Shown piece after piece: positions 17,597 to 28,449 of a stretch of 64,000 nucleotides of DNA. The DNA is from CAUZIB01 sp963663925 (GTDB lineage Bacteria > Acidobacteriota > Vicinamibacteria > Vicinamibacterales > UBA8438): positions 2,852,001 through 2,916,000 of the forward strand of contig OZ250139.1 in NCBI GenBank assembly GCA_965237405.1, written 5' to 3'. Positions within the stretch are counted from its first letter, which is position 1, and each line of letters opens with the position of its first letter. The notes beneath the pieces are model-generated. The model saw only the letters and a program-made list of their open reading frames with translations, had not been told where the DNA came from and did no database searches. Position numbers and translations under genes: made by a program.

Positions 17597-18007
17597 ACCA
17601 CGTGCAGCACAGACAGGCGCTGCCCCATCGAGAGGTGGCGGCGGCGCTGGCGACCGTGCGGGCGTCGGGTGCGGCGCCGGTCGCCACACTGGCGTTCGAG
17701 TTTCTGGTGTTGACCGCGGCACGATCGGGCGAGGTGCGGTTGGCGACGTGGGACGAGATCAACACGACAGACCGCGTCTGGACCATTCCCGCCACGCGGA
17801 TGAAGGCGAACCGGGAGCACCGGGTACCGTTGTGTGGGCGGGCCCTCGAGATCCTCGCGGCGGCGCGAACGATCGGTGACGGCCGCAGTCCGCTCGTGTT
17901 CCCCACGCCGCGCGGGAAGCCACTCGACGCCCAGCGGTTAGTCCATCTGCTCCAGACGCACCAGATCGCAGCCGTACCGCACGGGTTCCGGTCATCCTTC
18001 CGCCGAG
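17597..18007 (+). pseudogene. Third tyrosine integrase, central fragment
   Basis: The frame carries the middle of the integrase catalytic domain (LPHREVAAALATVRASG, TAARSGEVRLATWDE, VPHGFRSSFR), including the first arginine and the HxxR box, but lacks the N-terminal domain and the tyrosine end. Homology starts at CGTGCAGCACA and stops after SSFR at about 18007. It is most like the full integrase at 538-1824. Confidence 0.88.
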
Positions 18008-18198
18008 GGCCTGAAATGTTTACCGGCAACCGTTGTTGCACCGGTAGCGGACCCTAACAGACTAAGAGCTTAGAATCCACTTGCCAGGGGGCGCTGCCCG
18101 AACAGAGAACGGCAAGACAGCTGCGGCCAGAGGACTGTATTTGATTGTACTGTTTAGTGCAGCTCATCCGCAGTACATTCGCTGCGCCGGGGAGATTC

Positions 18199-18405
18199 AT
18201 GGCCACGGGGAAGACCAGCACGCTGACATTCCGCATTGCGCCCGCCCTCAAGGAGGCGCTGCGCACGGCCGCCGACCGGGAACACCGCTCCATTGCCAAC
18301 ATGGTCGAGGTGCTCATCCGGGAGCATTGCGCCCGGAACGGAGTCACGATTCACGAACAGGCCGCGCTCTCTTCCGGCGACGATAAGTCGTCCACCACTC
18401 GGTAG
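18199..18405 (+). CDS. Ribbon-helix-helix regulator of the restriction operon
   Basis: 68 residues starting MATGKTSTLTFRIAPALKEA, a beta strand followed by two helices (RSIANMVEVLIREHCARNG), typical of Arc/CopG-like repressors. ATG 18199 has GGGGAG upstream. It is 3 bp before hsdM and probably controls expression of the methylase and nuclease genes after entry into a new host. The 140 bp upstream include AT-rich sequence suited to a promoter, but I cannot define its boxes. Confidence 0.75.
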   Translation: MATGKTSTLTFRIAPALKEALRTAADREHRSIANMVEVLIREHCARNGVTIHEQAALSSGDDKSSTTR

Positions 18406-18408
18406 CCC

Positions 18409-20886
18409 ATGGCTCTCAAGAAGTCGCAGCTCTATTCTTCCCTCTGGGCCTCGTGTGACGAGTTGCGCGGGGGAATGGACGCCTCGCAGTACAAGGACTA
18501 CGTCCTTGTGCTGCTGTTCGTGAAGTACGTCAGCGACCGCTACGCAGGCCAACCCTACGCCGCAATCACCATCTTGCCGGGCGCGAGCTTTGTCGACATG
18601 GTGACCCTCAAGGGCAAGCCCGATATCGGCGACCAGATCAACAAGAAGATTCTCGGGCCGCTGGCGCTGGCCAACAACCTGGCCGACATGCCGGACTTCA
18701 ACGATCCGGCGAAGCTCGGCTCGGGGAAGGAGATGGTCGAGCGCCTCACCAACCTGGTCACCATCTTCGAGAACCCGGCCCTCGACTTCTCGAAAAACCG
18801 CGCCGACGGCGACGACCTGCTGGGGGACGCCTACGAATACCTGATGCGGCACTTTGCCACGGAGAGTGGCAAGAGCAAGGGGCAGTTCTACACACCCGCC
18901 GAGGTCAGCCGCGTGATCGCCCAACTCCTCGGCGTGCGCCACGCCTCGGCCACTGCCCAGACCACCGTCTACGACCCTACCTGCGGATCAGGGTCGTTGC
19001 TGCTGAAGGTGGCGGCGGAGGCGGCGCACGGGCGCGACGTGCGCGTCACGCTCTACGGGCAGGAAAAGGACAACGCCACGGCCGGCTTGGCGCGCATGAA
19101 CATGATCCTGCATGACTACGCCACGGCCGAAATCAGGCAGGGCAACACGCTGGTGAGCCCGCTGTTTCTGAAGGGCGACACGCTCGACACCTTCGACTAC
19201 GTCGTCGCCAATCCGCCGTTCTCCGACAAACGCTGGAGCACCGGCCTGGACCCGGAACACGACCCGTACGACCGGTTCGCCCCCTACGGCGTGCCGCCGC
19301 AGAAGCAGGGCGACTACGCCTACCTGCTGCACATCCTGCGCTCGCTCAGGCCCACGGGCAAAGGCGCGTGCATCCTCCCGCACGGCGTGCTCTTCCGCGG
19401 CGGTGCGGAAGGCGCCATCCGACGCAACCTTGTCCGGCGCGGCTACATCAAGGGCATCATCGGCCTGCCGCCCAACCTGTTCTTCGGCACGGGCATTCCC
19501 GCCTGCATCGTGGTGCTCGACAAGGAGGGCGCCTCGGCCCGCAAGGGCATCTTTCTGATCGACGCCTCGAAGGGCTTCCGGAAGGAAGGCCCCAAGAACC
19601 GCCTGCGCGCCCAGGACATTCACAAGATCGTGGACACCTTCACCCACCAGTCCGAAGTGCCCCGGTACGCCCGCATGGTGCCGGTTGCAGAAATCAGCGA
19701 CCCGAAGAACGACTACAACCTCAGCCTGCCACGCTACATCGACAGCACCGAGCCCGAGGACCTGCAGGACATCGACGGCCACCTGCGCGGTGGCATCCCA
19801 GAGCGTGATCTGGATGCGCTCGGCGCGTACTGGAAAGTGCTCCCCAGCGTGCGCGGCGTTCTCTTCGAGTCCGGGGGCCGGCCCGGCTACGCTCGGCTGA
19901 AGTCGCCGCTCGCCGCGGTGAAGCCCGCCATTCTCGGCCATTCCGAGTTCGCGGCCTTCCAGCAGAAGGCGACCAAGGGCTTCGCCGACTGGCGCAAGGC
20001 CACGACACCGCGCCTCACCGACTTCGACAAGGACGGCCACCCCAAGGCGCTGATCGAGACTATCGCCAAGGATCTCCTGGCCGCGTTCCGCCAGTCACCG
20101 CTGCTCGATGCCTACGACGTCTACCGGCACCTGATGGACTACTGGGCCGAGACCATGCAGGACGACGCCTACCTGGTCGCCGTCGACGGCTGGGTCAAGG
20201 GCGCGCAGCCGCGCGAGATCGTTCAGGTCAAGAACAAGAACAAGAAGCTCGTCTGGCCGGAGCCGCACGATTACCTGAAAGGCAAGCGGCGCTTCAAGTC
20301 GGACCTCGTTCCCGCGTCGATTCTGGTTGCCTGCTACTTCGTTTCCGAACGCTACGCCCTCGAAGCGCTCGACAACCAGCTGGCCGCGCTGGAGCAACGG
20401 CTCGACGAGATGCGCGAGGAGAACGGCGGCGAGGATGGACTGCTGGCCGAGGTCATCGAGGGCGAGGGCGATAAGCAGAAGATCACGGCAAAGGCCATAA
20501 GGGCACGGCTGAAGGAGATCGGCAACGAGCCCCTCTATGCCGATGAGCGAGCGACGATCGAGAAGTACGCGGACTTGCTGGAACAGCAGTCGGAGGTCAA
20601 GGTAAAGCGCATGGCCGCGCAGAAGGATCTGGACAAGAAGATCGACGCCAAGTACCCCAGGCTCACCGAGGCCGAGATCACGGCGCTGGTAGTGGAAGAC
20701 AAGTGGATGGCGCGCCTGTCAGCCGCCGTGCAGAGCGAGATCGATCGCGTCTCGCAGACGCTCACCGGCCGTATTTGCCAACTAGCCGAGCGCTACGCGA
20801 CGCCGCTGCCAGCGCTCGTTGACGCGTTAGGGACGCTCGCCGCTCGCGTGGATGAGCACCTTAACACGATGGGTGCCAAGCAATGA
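18409..20886 (+). CDS. hsdM: Type I restriction-modification DNA methylase subunit M
   Basis: 825 residues. The N-terminal HsdM helical domain (SQLYSSLWASCDELRGG, YVLVLLFVKYVSDRYAG) is followed by the N6-adenine methylase core with the SAM motif DPTCGSGSLLL near residue 189 and the catalytic NPPF in VVANPPFSDKRW near 266. A long C-terminal extension with coiled-coil character (LAALEQRLDEMREENGG) is larger than the usual 500-residue HsdM. With HsdS it methylates the host's recognition sites. Its end overlaps hsdS by 4 bp. Confidence 0.95.
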   Translation: MALKKSQLYSSLWASCDELRGGMDASQYKDYVLVLLFVKYVSDRYAGQPYAAITILPGASFVDMVTLKGKPDIGDQINKKILGPLALANNLADMPDFNDPAKLGSGKEMVERLTNLVTIFENPALDFSKNRADGDDLLGDAYEYLMRHFATESGKSKGQFYTPAEVSRVIAQLLGVRHASATAQTTVYDPTCGSGSLLLKVAAEAAHGRDVRVTLYGQEKDNATAGLARMNMILHDYATAEIRQGNTLVSPLFLKGDTLDTFDYVVANPPFSDKRWSTGLDPEHDPYDRFAPYGVPPQKQGDYAYLLHILRSLRPTGKGACILPHGVLFRGGAEGAIRRNLVRRGYIKGIIGLPPNLFFGTGIPACIVVLDKEGASARKGIFLIDASKGFRKEGPKNRLRAQDIHKIVDTFTHQSEVPRYARMVPVAEISDPKNDYNLSLPRYIDSTEPEDLQDIDGHLRGGIPERDLDALGAYWKVLPSVRGVLFESGGRPGYARLKSPLAAVKPAILGHSEFAAFQQKATKGFADWRKATTPRLTDFDKDGHPKALIETIAKDLLAAFRQSPLLDAYDVYRHLMDYWAETMQDDAYLVAVDGWVKGAQPREIVQVKNKNKKLVWPEPHDYLKGKRRFKSDLVPASILVACYFVSERYALEALDNQLAALEQRLDEMREENGGEDGLLAEVIEGEGDKQKITAKAIRARLKEIGNEPLYADERATIEKYADLLEQQSEVKVKRMAAQKDLDKKIDAKYPRLTEAEITALVVEDKWMARLSAAVQSEIDRVSQTLTGRICQLAERYATPLPALVDALGTLAARVDEHLNTMGAKQ

Positions 20887-21932
20887 GTGCATGGGCTACG
20901 CTACCTCTAGGTCAAGTGGTGACGTTCCAGCGTGGCTACGATCTCCCGCATCGCGCTCGGAAAAGCGGGGAGATACCGATCGTCAGTTCGGCTGGCGTTA
21001 CCGACTTCCACGACGTTGCGATGGTCGATCCTCCCGGAGTCGTCACTGGCCGATACGGCACTATCGGAGAGATCTTCTTAATCTCCGAGCAGTTCTGGCC
21101 GCTGAACACTACGCTCTACGTCCGAGATTTCCACGACAACGACCCGCGCTTCATCTACTACCTTCTGCAGAGATTTGACTTCGCTTCTTTCAGCGGAAAA
21201 AGCGGGGTGCCGGGAGTTAACCGCAACGATTTTCACGTTGAAACGGTGACGTTGCCCACCAATCTCCCGGAACAGCGCGCCATCGCGGCAGCGTTGGGCG
21301 ATGTGGATGCGCTGCTGGATAGGCTAGATCGGCTCATCGCCAAGAAGCGCGACCTCAAGCAGGCCGCCATTCAGCAGCTCCTGACCGGCCAGATCCGCCT
21401 CCCGGGCTTTCACGGCGAGTGGGAGCTGAAGCGGCTGGGGGAGGCATTGACCATCTGTCACGGCAAGAATCAGCGTGAGGTCGCGGTGGCGCATGGGCCT
21501 TTTCCGATTCTGGCCACAGGGGGGCAGATCGGCACAGCATCGCGTCCGCTTTTCGACGAGTCGTCTGTTCTCATTGGCCGGAAGGGGACTATCAACCAGC
21601 CCCAATACATGGAGACTCCGTTCTGGACAGTCGACACCCTGTTCTACTGCTCAATGAAGGACGGCAATGACGCGAAGTTCTTCTACTACCGGTTCTGCCT
21701 GATTGACTGGATGCAGTTCAATGAAGCATCGGGAGTTCCGAGCCTCAATGCGCGAACAATCGAGAAGATTGAGATCCCCTGCCCACAACCACCAGAGCAG
21801 GTCGCAATCGCCGCCGTGCTCTCGGACATGGACGCCGAACTGTCGGCGCTGGAGTCGCGGCGGGACAAGACCCGTGACCTCAAGCAGGGCATGATGCAGG
21901 AACTCCTCACCGGCAGGACAAGGCTGATATGA
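20883..21932 (+). CDS. hsdS: Type I restriction-modification specificity subunit S
   Basis: 349 residues containing two target-recognition domains separated and followed by the conserved helical dimerisation segments (LPEQRAIAAALGDVDALLDRL and PEQVAIAAVLSDMDAELSAL, each followed by KKRDLKQ or TRDLKQ). TRD1 has GVPGVNRNDF and TRD2 has SGVPSLNARTI. It sets the bipartite DNA site read by HsdM and HsdR. It overlaps both neighbours by 4 bp (ATGA), so translation is coupled. Confidence 0.95.
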   Translation: MSAWATLPLGQVVTFQRGYDLPHRARKSGEIPIVSSAGVTDFHDVAMVDPPGVVTGRYGTIGEIFLISEQFWPLNTTLYVRDFHDNDPRFIYYLLQRFDFASFSGKSGVPGVNRNDFHVETVTLPTNLPEQRAIAAALGDVDALLDRLDRLIAKKRDLKQAAIQQLLTGQIRLPGFHGEWELKRLGEALTICHGKNQREVAVAHGPFPILATGGQIGTASRPLFDESSVLIGRKGTINQPQYMETPFWTVDTLFYCSMKDGNDAKFFYYRFCLIDWMQFNEASGVPSLNARTIEKIEIPCPQPPEQVAIAAVLSDMDAELSALESRRDKTRDLKQGMMQELLTGRTRLI

Positions 21933-23894
21933 AGATCTCCACGATTCTCGACCACATCGACAGCGGCCACATGATGTTGCCCGAGTTCCAGCGCGGCTAC
22001 GTCTGGAACCGCGATCAGGTGCGCGGCCTGTTCGACTCGCTCTACCGCCGCCATCCGGCTGGCGGGCTCCTGGTGTGGGCCACCGAGTCGAAGACCGCCA
22101 CGCACCGCGGTGACGGCGCGCTTGCCGCGGGAGTGGTGAAGCTCCTGCTCGACGGCCAGCAGCGCATGACCTCCCTGTACGGCGTGGTGCGCGGGAGGGC
22201 GCCACAGTTCTTTGATGGCAATGCCCAGGCGTTCACGGGACTGCGCTTTCATCTGGAGACGGAGACCTTCGAGTTCTACCAGCCGGTGAAGATGAAGGGC
22301 GATCCGCTGTGGACCGACGTGACCGAGCTGATGCAGAAGAGCACCGCGGGGCTGGGCGAGTTCGTCACGCGCCTCACGGAGCAGCCGGCGCTGGCGCCCA
22401 AGGTCGGCGATTACGTCGGGCGCCTGAGCCGGCTGCTCGGTATCGTCGACGTGGACCTGCACGTTGAGGAAGTCACCGGCGCGGACAAGTCGCTCGACGT
22501 GGTGGTCAACATTTTCAACCGGGTGAACAGCAGTGGCACCAAGCTCTCCAAGGGCGACCTTGCCCTCGCCAAAGATCTGCGCCGAGTGGCCTAAAGGGCG
22601 CGATGCGATGAAGGTCAGGCTCAAGGAGTGGAACAACACCGGCTACCACTTCACGCTCGACTGGCTGCTGCGCTCGGTGAACACGGTGCTGACCGGGGAG
22701 GCGAAGTTCCAGCACCTGCATGAGAAGAGTGCCACCGAGGTACAGGACGCGCTCGCCCGCACGACGCAACACATCGACACGAGCCTTAATCTCATCGGCG
22801 GGCGGCTAGGTCTCGACCACGACCAGGTGTTCTTTGGTCGCTTCGGCGTGCCGGTGATGGCGCGCTATCTCGACCAGCGCCAGGCGAAGCAGCGCGGCGC
22901 GATGAGTGAGAAGGAACGCGACAAGCTGCTCTTCTGGTTCGTGCAGGCGGCCATGTGGGGACGCTTCTCCGGCTCCACCGAGTCCTTCATCGACCAGGAC
23001 CTCGCCGCGCTCGAAGGCGACGACGGCGGCCTTGACAAGCTGCTGGGGCAGTTGCGGCTCTGGCACGGGGGGCTCAGGGCTGAACCGGGGCACTTCACCG
23101 GATGGAGCCTCGGCGCGCGGTTCTATCCGGTGCTGTACCTCCTCACCCGCATGGGAGAAGCCAAGGACTGGGGGACCGGGCTGCCGCTCAAGGCGAGCCT
23201 GCTCGGCAAGATGAGTCGCCTGGAGGTGCATCACATCTTCCCGAAGGCCCAGCTCTACAAGCGCGACTACAAGCGTCCGGAAGTCAACGCCCTCGCGAAC
23301 TTCTGCTTCCAGACCAAGGACACGAACCTGGAGATCAGCGACCGTTTGCCGGAGGAATACTTCCCGAAGTTCGAGGCACGTCACGCCGGCGGCCTGGCGT
23401 CACAATGGATCCCGATGGACCCGGCACTCTGGAAGATCGAACGGTTTCGGGACTTCCTCGAGGCCAGGAAGGAGTTGCTGGCGGCGGAGCTCAACCGGCG
23501 CATGGAGGATCTGCTGCACGGCGACACCCGGTGGCTCGCGAGTGCGGCGGTGGCCGCGCCTGTACCGGCCGGTGTCCCTGGCGGCATCACGAGCGAGGAG
23601 GAAGAGGCACAGCTGGAGTCGCTGAACGCGTGGATAGAGGCCGCAGGCTTCCCCCGCGGTGTGGTGGCCTACGACTTCTCGGACCCGCAGTCCGGCGAAC
23701 AGAAGGCCGTCTTCGATCTCGTGTGGCCGAACGGCATACAGGAGGAGCTGAGCCAGCCCGTGGCCGTGTTGTTCAACGAGGAAGGGCAGACGTTGGCCCT
23801 CGCCAGTCAGGCAGGGTTCCGGTGCTTCACGGGTATCGAGGAGTTCAAGCGTTACGTCACCGTCGAGATCCTCGGCGAAGGGGCCGCCGCGTGA
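21929..23894 (+). pseudogene. DUF262-DUF1524 (GmrSD-like) protein with a frameshift
   Basis: The first frame (21929-22594) has the DUF262 core: LPEFQRGYVWNRDQVRGLFDSL, then LLDGQQRMTSLYG, then NIFNRVNSSGTKLSKGDLAL. The second frame, to 23894, continues ICAEWPKGRDAMK and ends with the DUF1524 HNH-like site (LEVHHIFPKAQLYK, NALANFCFQTKDTN) plus a C-terminal region. The switch occurs at AAAG near 22571: one extra A. Read as one protein it would be about 655 residues. GmrSD-type proteins cut modified phage DNA. It lies inside the hsd operon, overlapping hsdS, so it was translated with it. The extra A may be a true mutation or a sequencing error. Confidence 0.85.
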
Positions 23895-24514
23895 GTGACC
23901 GTGGTGAGTCCGCTCGGGGTGAAGGGCGTCCTGGCGGCCGGACACTGCGTGCCGCCCGGCTGGCGGATAAGCCGGTGCGGCCCTACGGCATCGAACGTCA
24001 CCGACACTTGTTTGCGGCGTGGGCGGCCGGTCGGGCCGCATCGGTCAAGGGCTGTCGCTTCAAGGTTGAACAGGGCCTGGACATTCTGGAGTCCTGCGGT
24101 TTCGACGAGGATTTCGCGACCCCCGAGCGGCTGCCGGCGCCGACGAAGACGGATGTCTGCCATCGGGCGTGGCGGAGGCTGGTCGTGAGCCAGGCGGCGC
24201 GTCACAACCTGCCCTTCACGCACGGCGTCGCGGCGAAACTCATCAACTGCTACCTGAAGTCCCGTCTCGTCTGCGGTGGGTACCACGCCGATGCGCAGGT
24301 GAAGAGCCTGCACCCACCCATCGATGACGTGATGTTGAGAACGCTTGCCAGGCAAGACATCGGTGGATACCGGAAGGAATGGCTGCACGCGCGCGCGGCC
24401 CGCTGGTCGAAGCTCGACTCGAAAGGCTACGAGCGGCTGATTCAGCTCATCAGACTGTGCCTGAAGGGCGAACCGTTGTGGATGATCGAACAGTACTGGC
24501 AGGGTTACCGGTGA
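23891..24514 (+). CDS. Hypothetical protein of the restriction operon
   Basis: 207 residues from GTG 23891, which overlaps the previous stop by 4 bp; its own stop overlaps hsdR's GTG. No enzyme motif is visible. Two recognisable blocks are YGIERHRHLFAAWAAGRAAS near residue 37 and AAKLINCYLKSRLVCGG with HPPIDDVMLRTLA near 115-150. The strict coupling to hsdS/DUF262 and hsdR says it works with the restriction complex, perhaps as an accessory to the DUF262 protein. Confidence 0.7.
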   Translation: MSDRGESARGEGRPGGRTLRAARLADKPVRPYGIERHRHLFAAWAAGRAASVKGCRFKVEQGLDILESCGFDEDFATPERLPAPTKTDVCHRAWRRLVVSQAARHNLPFTHGVAAKLINCYLKSRLVCGGYHADAQVKSLHPPIDDVMLRTLARQDIGGYRKEWLHARAARWSKLDSKGYERLIQLIRLCLKGEPLWMIEQYWQGYR

Positions 24515-27236
24515 GCGACATCGGCAAGTCCGAGCGCGCGACCCAGAACCGCGTCATCGCGCTGTTCCGGGACGAGTTGGACTACCGCTTCATGGGTGAC
24601 TGGTCCGACCGGGCCAATCGCCAGATCGAGGAAGGGCTGCTGCGCGACTGGCTGGCGAATCGGGGACACACCGCTGAGCAGATCGGCCGGGCACTCGACC
24701 TGCTGGACCGCGAGGCGAATAACCCCACGCGCAGCCTCTACGACAACAACCGGGCGGTGTACAGCCTGCTGCGCTATGGCGTGGACGTGAAACTGGCCGC
24801 AGGCGAGAACACCGAGAAGATCTGGCTGATCGATTGGCGGAATCCAGAGGCCAACGACTTCGCCGTCGCCGAGGAAGTAACGCTGGTCGGCGCGCACGAA
24901 CGGCGGCCGGACCTTGTGCTGTACGTCAACGGACTCGCCGTGGGCGTCATCGAACTCAAGCGCAGCGCGGTGAGCATCGGCGACGGCATCCGTCAGCTCA
25001 TCTCCAACCAGCAGCCCGAGTTCAACGCCTGGTTCTTCAGCACCGTACAAATTGTGTTCGCAGGCAACGACGCCGAGGGGCTGCGATACGGCACCATCGG
25101 GACGCCCGAGAAGATGTTCCTCGCCTGGAAGGAGGACGAGGCCGACAACACGCGCTACAAGCTCGACAAGTACCTGCTGAAGATCTGTGCGAAGCCGCGG
25201 CTCATCGAGCTGATGCGCGACTTCGTCCTGTTCGACGGCGGTGTGAAGAAGCTGCCGCGCGTGCACCAGTATTTCGGCGTTAAGGTGGCCCAGCAGCACG
25301 CCCGCGACTACCGAGGGGGCATCATCTGGCACACGCAGGGCAGCGGCAAGAGCATCGTCATGGTGCTGCTGGCCCGGTGGATCCTGGAGAATCTGCCACA
25401 TGCCCGCGTGCTCGTCGTCACGGACCGCGAGGAACTGGACGCGCAGATCGAGCGCGTCTTCCACGAGGGTGGCGAAACCATCCACCGCCCGCAGAGCGGT
25501 GCTGACCTGATGGCCCAGCTCGGGCAGGCGAAGCCGAGGCTGCTCTGCTCGCTGGTCCACAAGTTCGGTCGGCCAGGCGTGGCGGACTTCGATGCCTTCA
25601 TCGAGGAGCTGAAGCAGCGCCCGAGCCCGGCCGTGGGCGAGCTGTTCATCTTCGTGGATGAGTGCCACCGCACGCAGAGCGGCCGCCTGCACAGGACCAT
25701 GAAAGCGTTGCTTCCGGGCGCCGTGTTCATTGGGTTCACCGGCACGCCGCTGTTTCGCGACGACGCGAAGACCAGCCGCGAGGTGTTCGGCAGCTACATC
25801 CACACCTACCAGTTCGGTGAGGCGGTCGAGGACGGCGTGGTGCTCGACCTGGTGTACGAGGCGCGAGATATTCCTCAGGAGCTGGGCACACAGGACAAGA
25901 TTGACCAGTGGTTCGAGGCGAAGACGAAGGGTCTCAACGACTGGCAGAAGGCGGCGCTGCGGGAGCAGTGGGGCACCATGCAGAAGGTGCTGTCGTCGCG
26001 CTCGCGCATGGAGCGAGTCGTCGAGGACATCGTCTTCGACTTCAGCGTCAGGCCCCGCCTGGCGAGCCAGCGCGGGAACGCGCTCCTGGTGGCGTCCAGC
26101 ATCTACGAAGCCTGCCGATACTTCGAACTCTTCGAGAAGACGGTGTTCAAGGGCCGCTGTGCCGTGGTCACGTCCTACAACCCGCAGGCGGGAGACGTCA
26201 CCAAGGAGGACACGGGCGCCAACACCGAGACGGAGAAGGAGTTGCTCTACAACACGTACACGGCGCTGCTGAAGGGCGTCGTGCCCAGGCCCGGCAAGAC
26301 GAAAACTGAGACCTACGAAGCCGAGGCCAAGGAGAAGTTCCGGACCCAGCCGGCGAACATGCGGCTGCTCATCGTGGTGGACAAGCTGCTCACCGGGTTC
26401 GACGCACCCTCCTGCACGTACCTGTACATCGACAAGTCGATGCAGGACCATGGCCTGTTCCAGGCCATTTGCCGGACCAACCGGCTCGACGGCGAGGACA
26501 AGCCGTTCGGCTACATCGTCGATTACAAGGACCTGTTCCCGAAGGTTCAGGGGGCAATGGCTGTTTACACGTCAGAACTCGACACGAGCGAGGGCAACGC
26601 CAGCCCCGAGATCCTGTTGCAGGACCGGCTGAAGGCCGGCCGTGCCAGGCTGGAGGCGGCCCGCGAGGCGCTGACCCTCCTGTGCGAGCCGGTCCAGCCA
26701 CCCAAGGGCGAGTTGCAGTATATCCACTACTTCTGCGGCAACACCGAGATTCCAGACGATCTGGCGCAGCACGAGCCGCAGCGCGTGGCGCTCTACAAGG
26801 CCGCGGCGGCACTGGTTCGGGCGTATGCGTCCATCTCCGACAACCTCCCGGAGGCGGGCTACTCCCCGGCGGAGACGAAGGCCATCGAGCAGGAACTGAC
26901 GCGCGCAGTTGCCCTGCGGGAGGTCATCCGCCAGGCGAGCGGCGAGACGCTCGATCTTAAAGCGTACGAAGCCGACATGCGCCACCTGATCGATACCTAC
27001 ATCAAGGCGGAAGAGGCGCGAACGATTTCGGACTTCGGTGACCTGGGCCTGCTCGACGTGATCGTGAAAAGCGGCATCGCCGCGGCCATTGCTAGCCTCC
27101 ACCTGAGACTCCAGACCGACCGCGGAGCCGTCACCGAAACCATTACCAACAACGTCCGCAGCAAGATTCACCGCGAGCACCTGCACGACCCCGCCTTCTA
27201 CGAGAAGATGTCCAGGCTTCTGAGGGCGCTCTCATG

Positions 27237-28449
27237 TGGTCATCGCAACATTTGAACCGCTACGTGGTAAGGAAACAGTGGAGGTGTTGGGATGGCAGAA
27301 ACGCGTACTCGCGGTGTGCGGCTGACGCGAGAAGAACGACTGACTGTACGTCGGCTCATCAGTGACGGTCGCAGTTTTGAAGAAGCGGCGGCGGCCGTCA
27401 GGTGTTCGACGAAGACGATGCAGAGGCTGCTGAACACGGTGGGCGGGATGCCACCACGGAAGCCGACGCGTTCGAAGCGGCACCTGTCATTGGCTGAGCG
27501 CGAGGAAGTCTCGAGAGGATTGGGAAGCGGCGCATCGTATCGGGCGATCGCACGACGCCTTGGACGGGCACCGTCCACCATCTGTCGCGAGGTCAACGGC
27601 AATAGCGGCCCCTGCCGGTATCGGGCGTGTCGCGCGGACGAGGCGGCCTACAAGAGAGCGCGACGACCGAAAGCCACGAAATTCCGCCAATGTCCTCGGC
27701 TCCGCACCCAGGTGGAATCGATGTTGAACGCGCAGTGGTCTCCTCAACAAATCAGTGCGAGACTGACCGTTGACTACCCGGACGATCCCGAGATGCGCGT
27801 GTCCCACGAAACCATCTATCGCTCGCTGTTCGTCCAGGCCAGGGGGGCGTTGCGCAAAGAGCTCACCGCGTGTCTGCGTTCTGGGCGTACCCGTCGTCGC
27901 CCGCATGGGCGCAAAGATCCAGGGGGCTACATCAAAGATATGGTTCTCATCGCGGATCGACCGGCTGAGATTGAAGACCGTGCGGTGCCTGGTCATTGGG
28001 AAGGCGATCTGATGCTGGGTGCCCGGGGCCAGTCGGCGATCGCAACGTTGGTCGAGCGTCAGACTCGCTACGTGATGTTACTGGCCGTCGGCCGCAATAA
28101 GACCAGTCACCATGTGTGCGCGCTCATCGCGAAGAAGATCAGAACGCTGCCGCAGCATCTCGCGGTGTCCCTCACGTGGGACCGCGGCAAGGAAATGGCT
28201 CGGCACCGCCAATTCAGCATTGCGACTGGCGTCCACGTCTACTTCTGTGATCCGTCAAGCCCGTGGCAACGCGGCAGTAACGAAAATACGAACGGTCTGC
28301 TGCGTCAGTACTTCCCACGAGGAAGCGACTTGTCAGTCCATAGCCAGCGGCACCTGAACCGGGTCGCACACGTGCTCAACGACCGGCCTCGACAAACTCT
28401 CGGCTGGATGAAACCATCTGAAAATTTAGCTAAGTTGTTGCGTTGACCA
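27237..28449 (+). mobile_element. IS30-family insertion sequence
   Basis: The ends are inverted repeats TGGTCATCGCAACA (27237-27250) and, on the other strand, TGGTCAACGCAACA (28436-28449), one mismatch in 14. TG flanks both sides (27235-27236, 28450-28451), a 2-bp target duplication as in this family; ATGT is also duplicated if the ends are set one base inward. It carries one complete transposase and looks recent. Confidence 0.9.
27292..28446 (+). CDS. IS30-family transposase
   Basis: 384 residues: helix-turn-helix segments (LTREERLTVRRLISDG, and YRAIARRLGRAPSTICREV), then the DDE domain with GHWEGDLMLG (first D), TWDRGKEMARH (second D) and SPWQRGSNENTNGLLRQYFP (E). The catalytic set is complete and the protein ends just before the right inverted repeat, so the element should be mobile. 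Confidence 0.95.
   Translation: MAETRTRGVRLTREERLTVRRLISDGRSFEEAAAAVRCSTKTMQRLLNTVGGMPPRKPTRSKRHLSLAEREEVSRGLGSGASYRAIARRLGRAPSTICREVNGNSGPCRYRACRADEAAYKRARRPKATKFRQCPRLRTQVESMLNAQWSPQQISARLTVDYPDDPEMRVSHETIYRSLFVQARGALRKELTACLRSGRTRRRPHGRKDPGGYIKDMVLIADRPAEIEDRAVPGHWEGDLMLGARGQSAIATLVERQTRYVMLLAVGRNKTSHHVCALIAKKIRTLPQHLAVSLTWDRGKEMARHRQFSIATGVHVYFCDPSSPWQRGSNENTNGLLRQYFPRGSDLSVHSQRHLNRVAHVLNDRPRQTLGWMKPSENLAKLLR

Noticed and set aside
24379..24510. Longer N-terminus for HsdR
   Set aside because: The upstream codons overlap the preceding gene in another frame; GTG 24511 gives the normal HsdR start and a 4-bp overlap like its neighbours.
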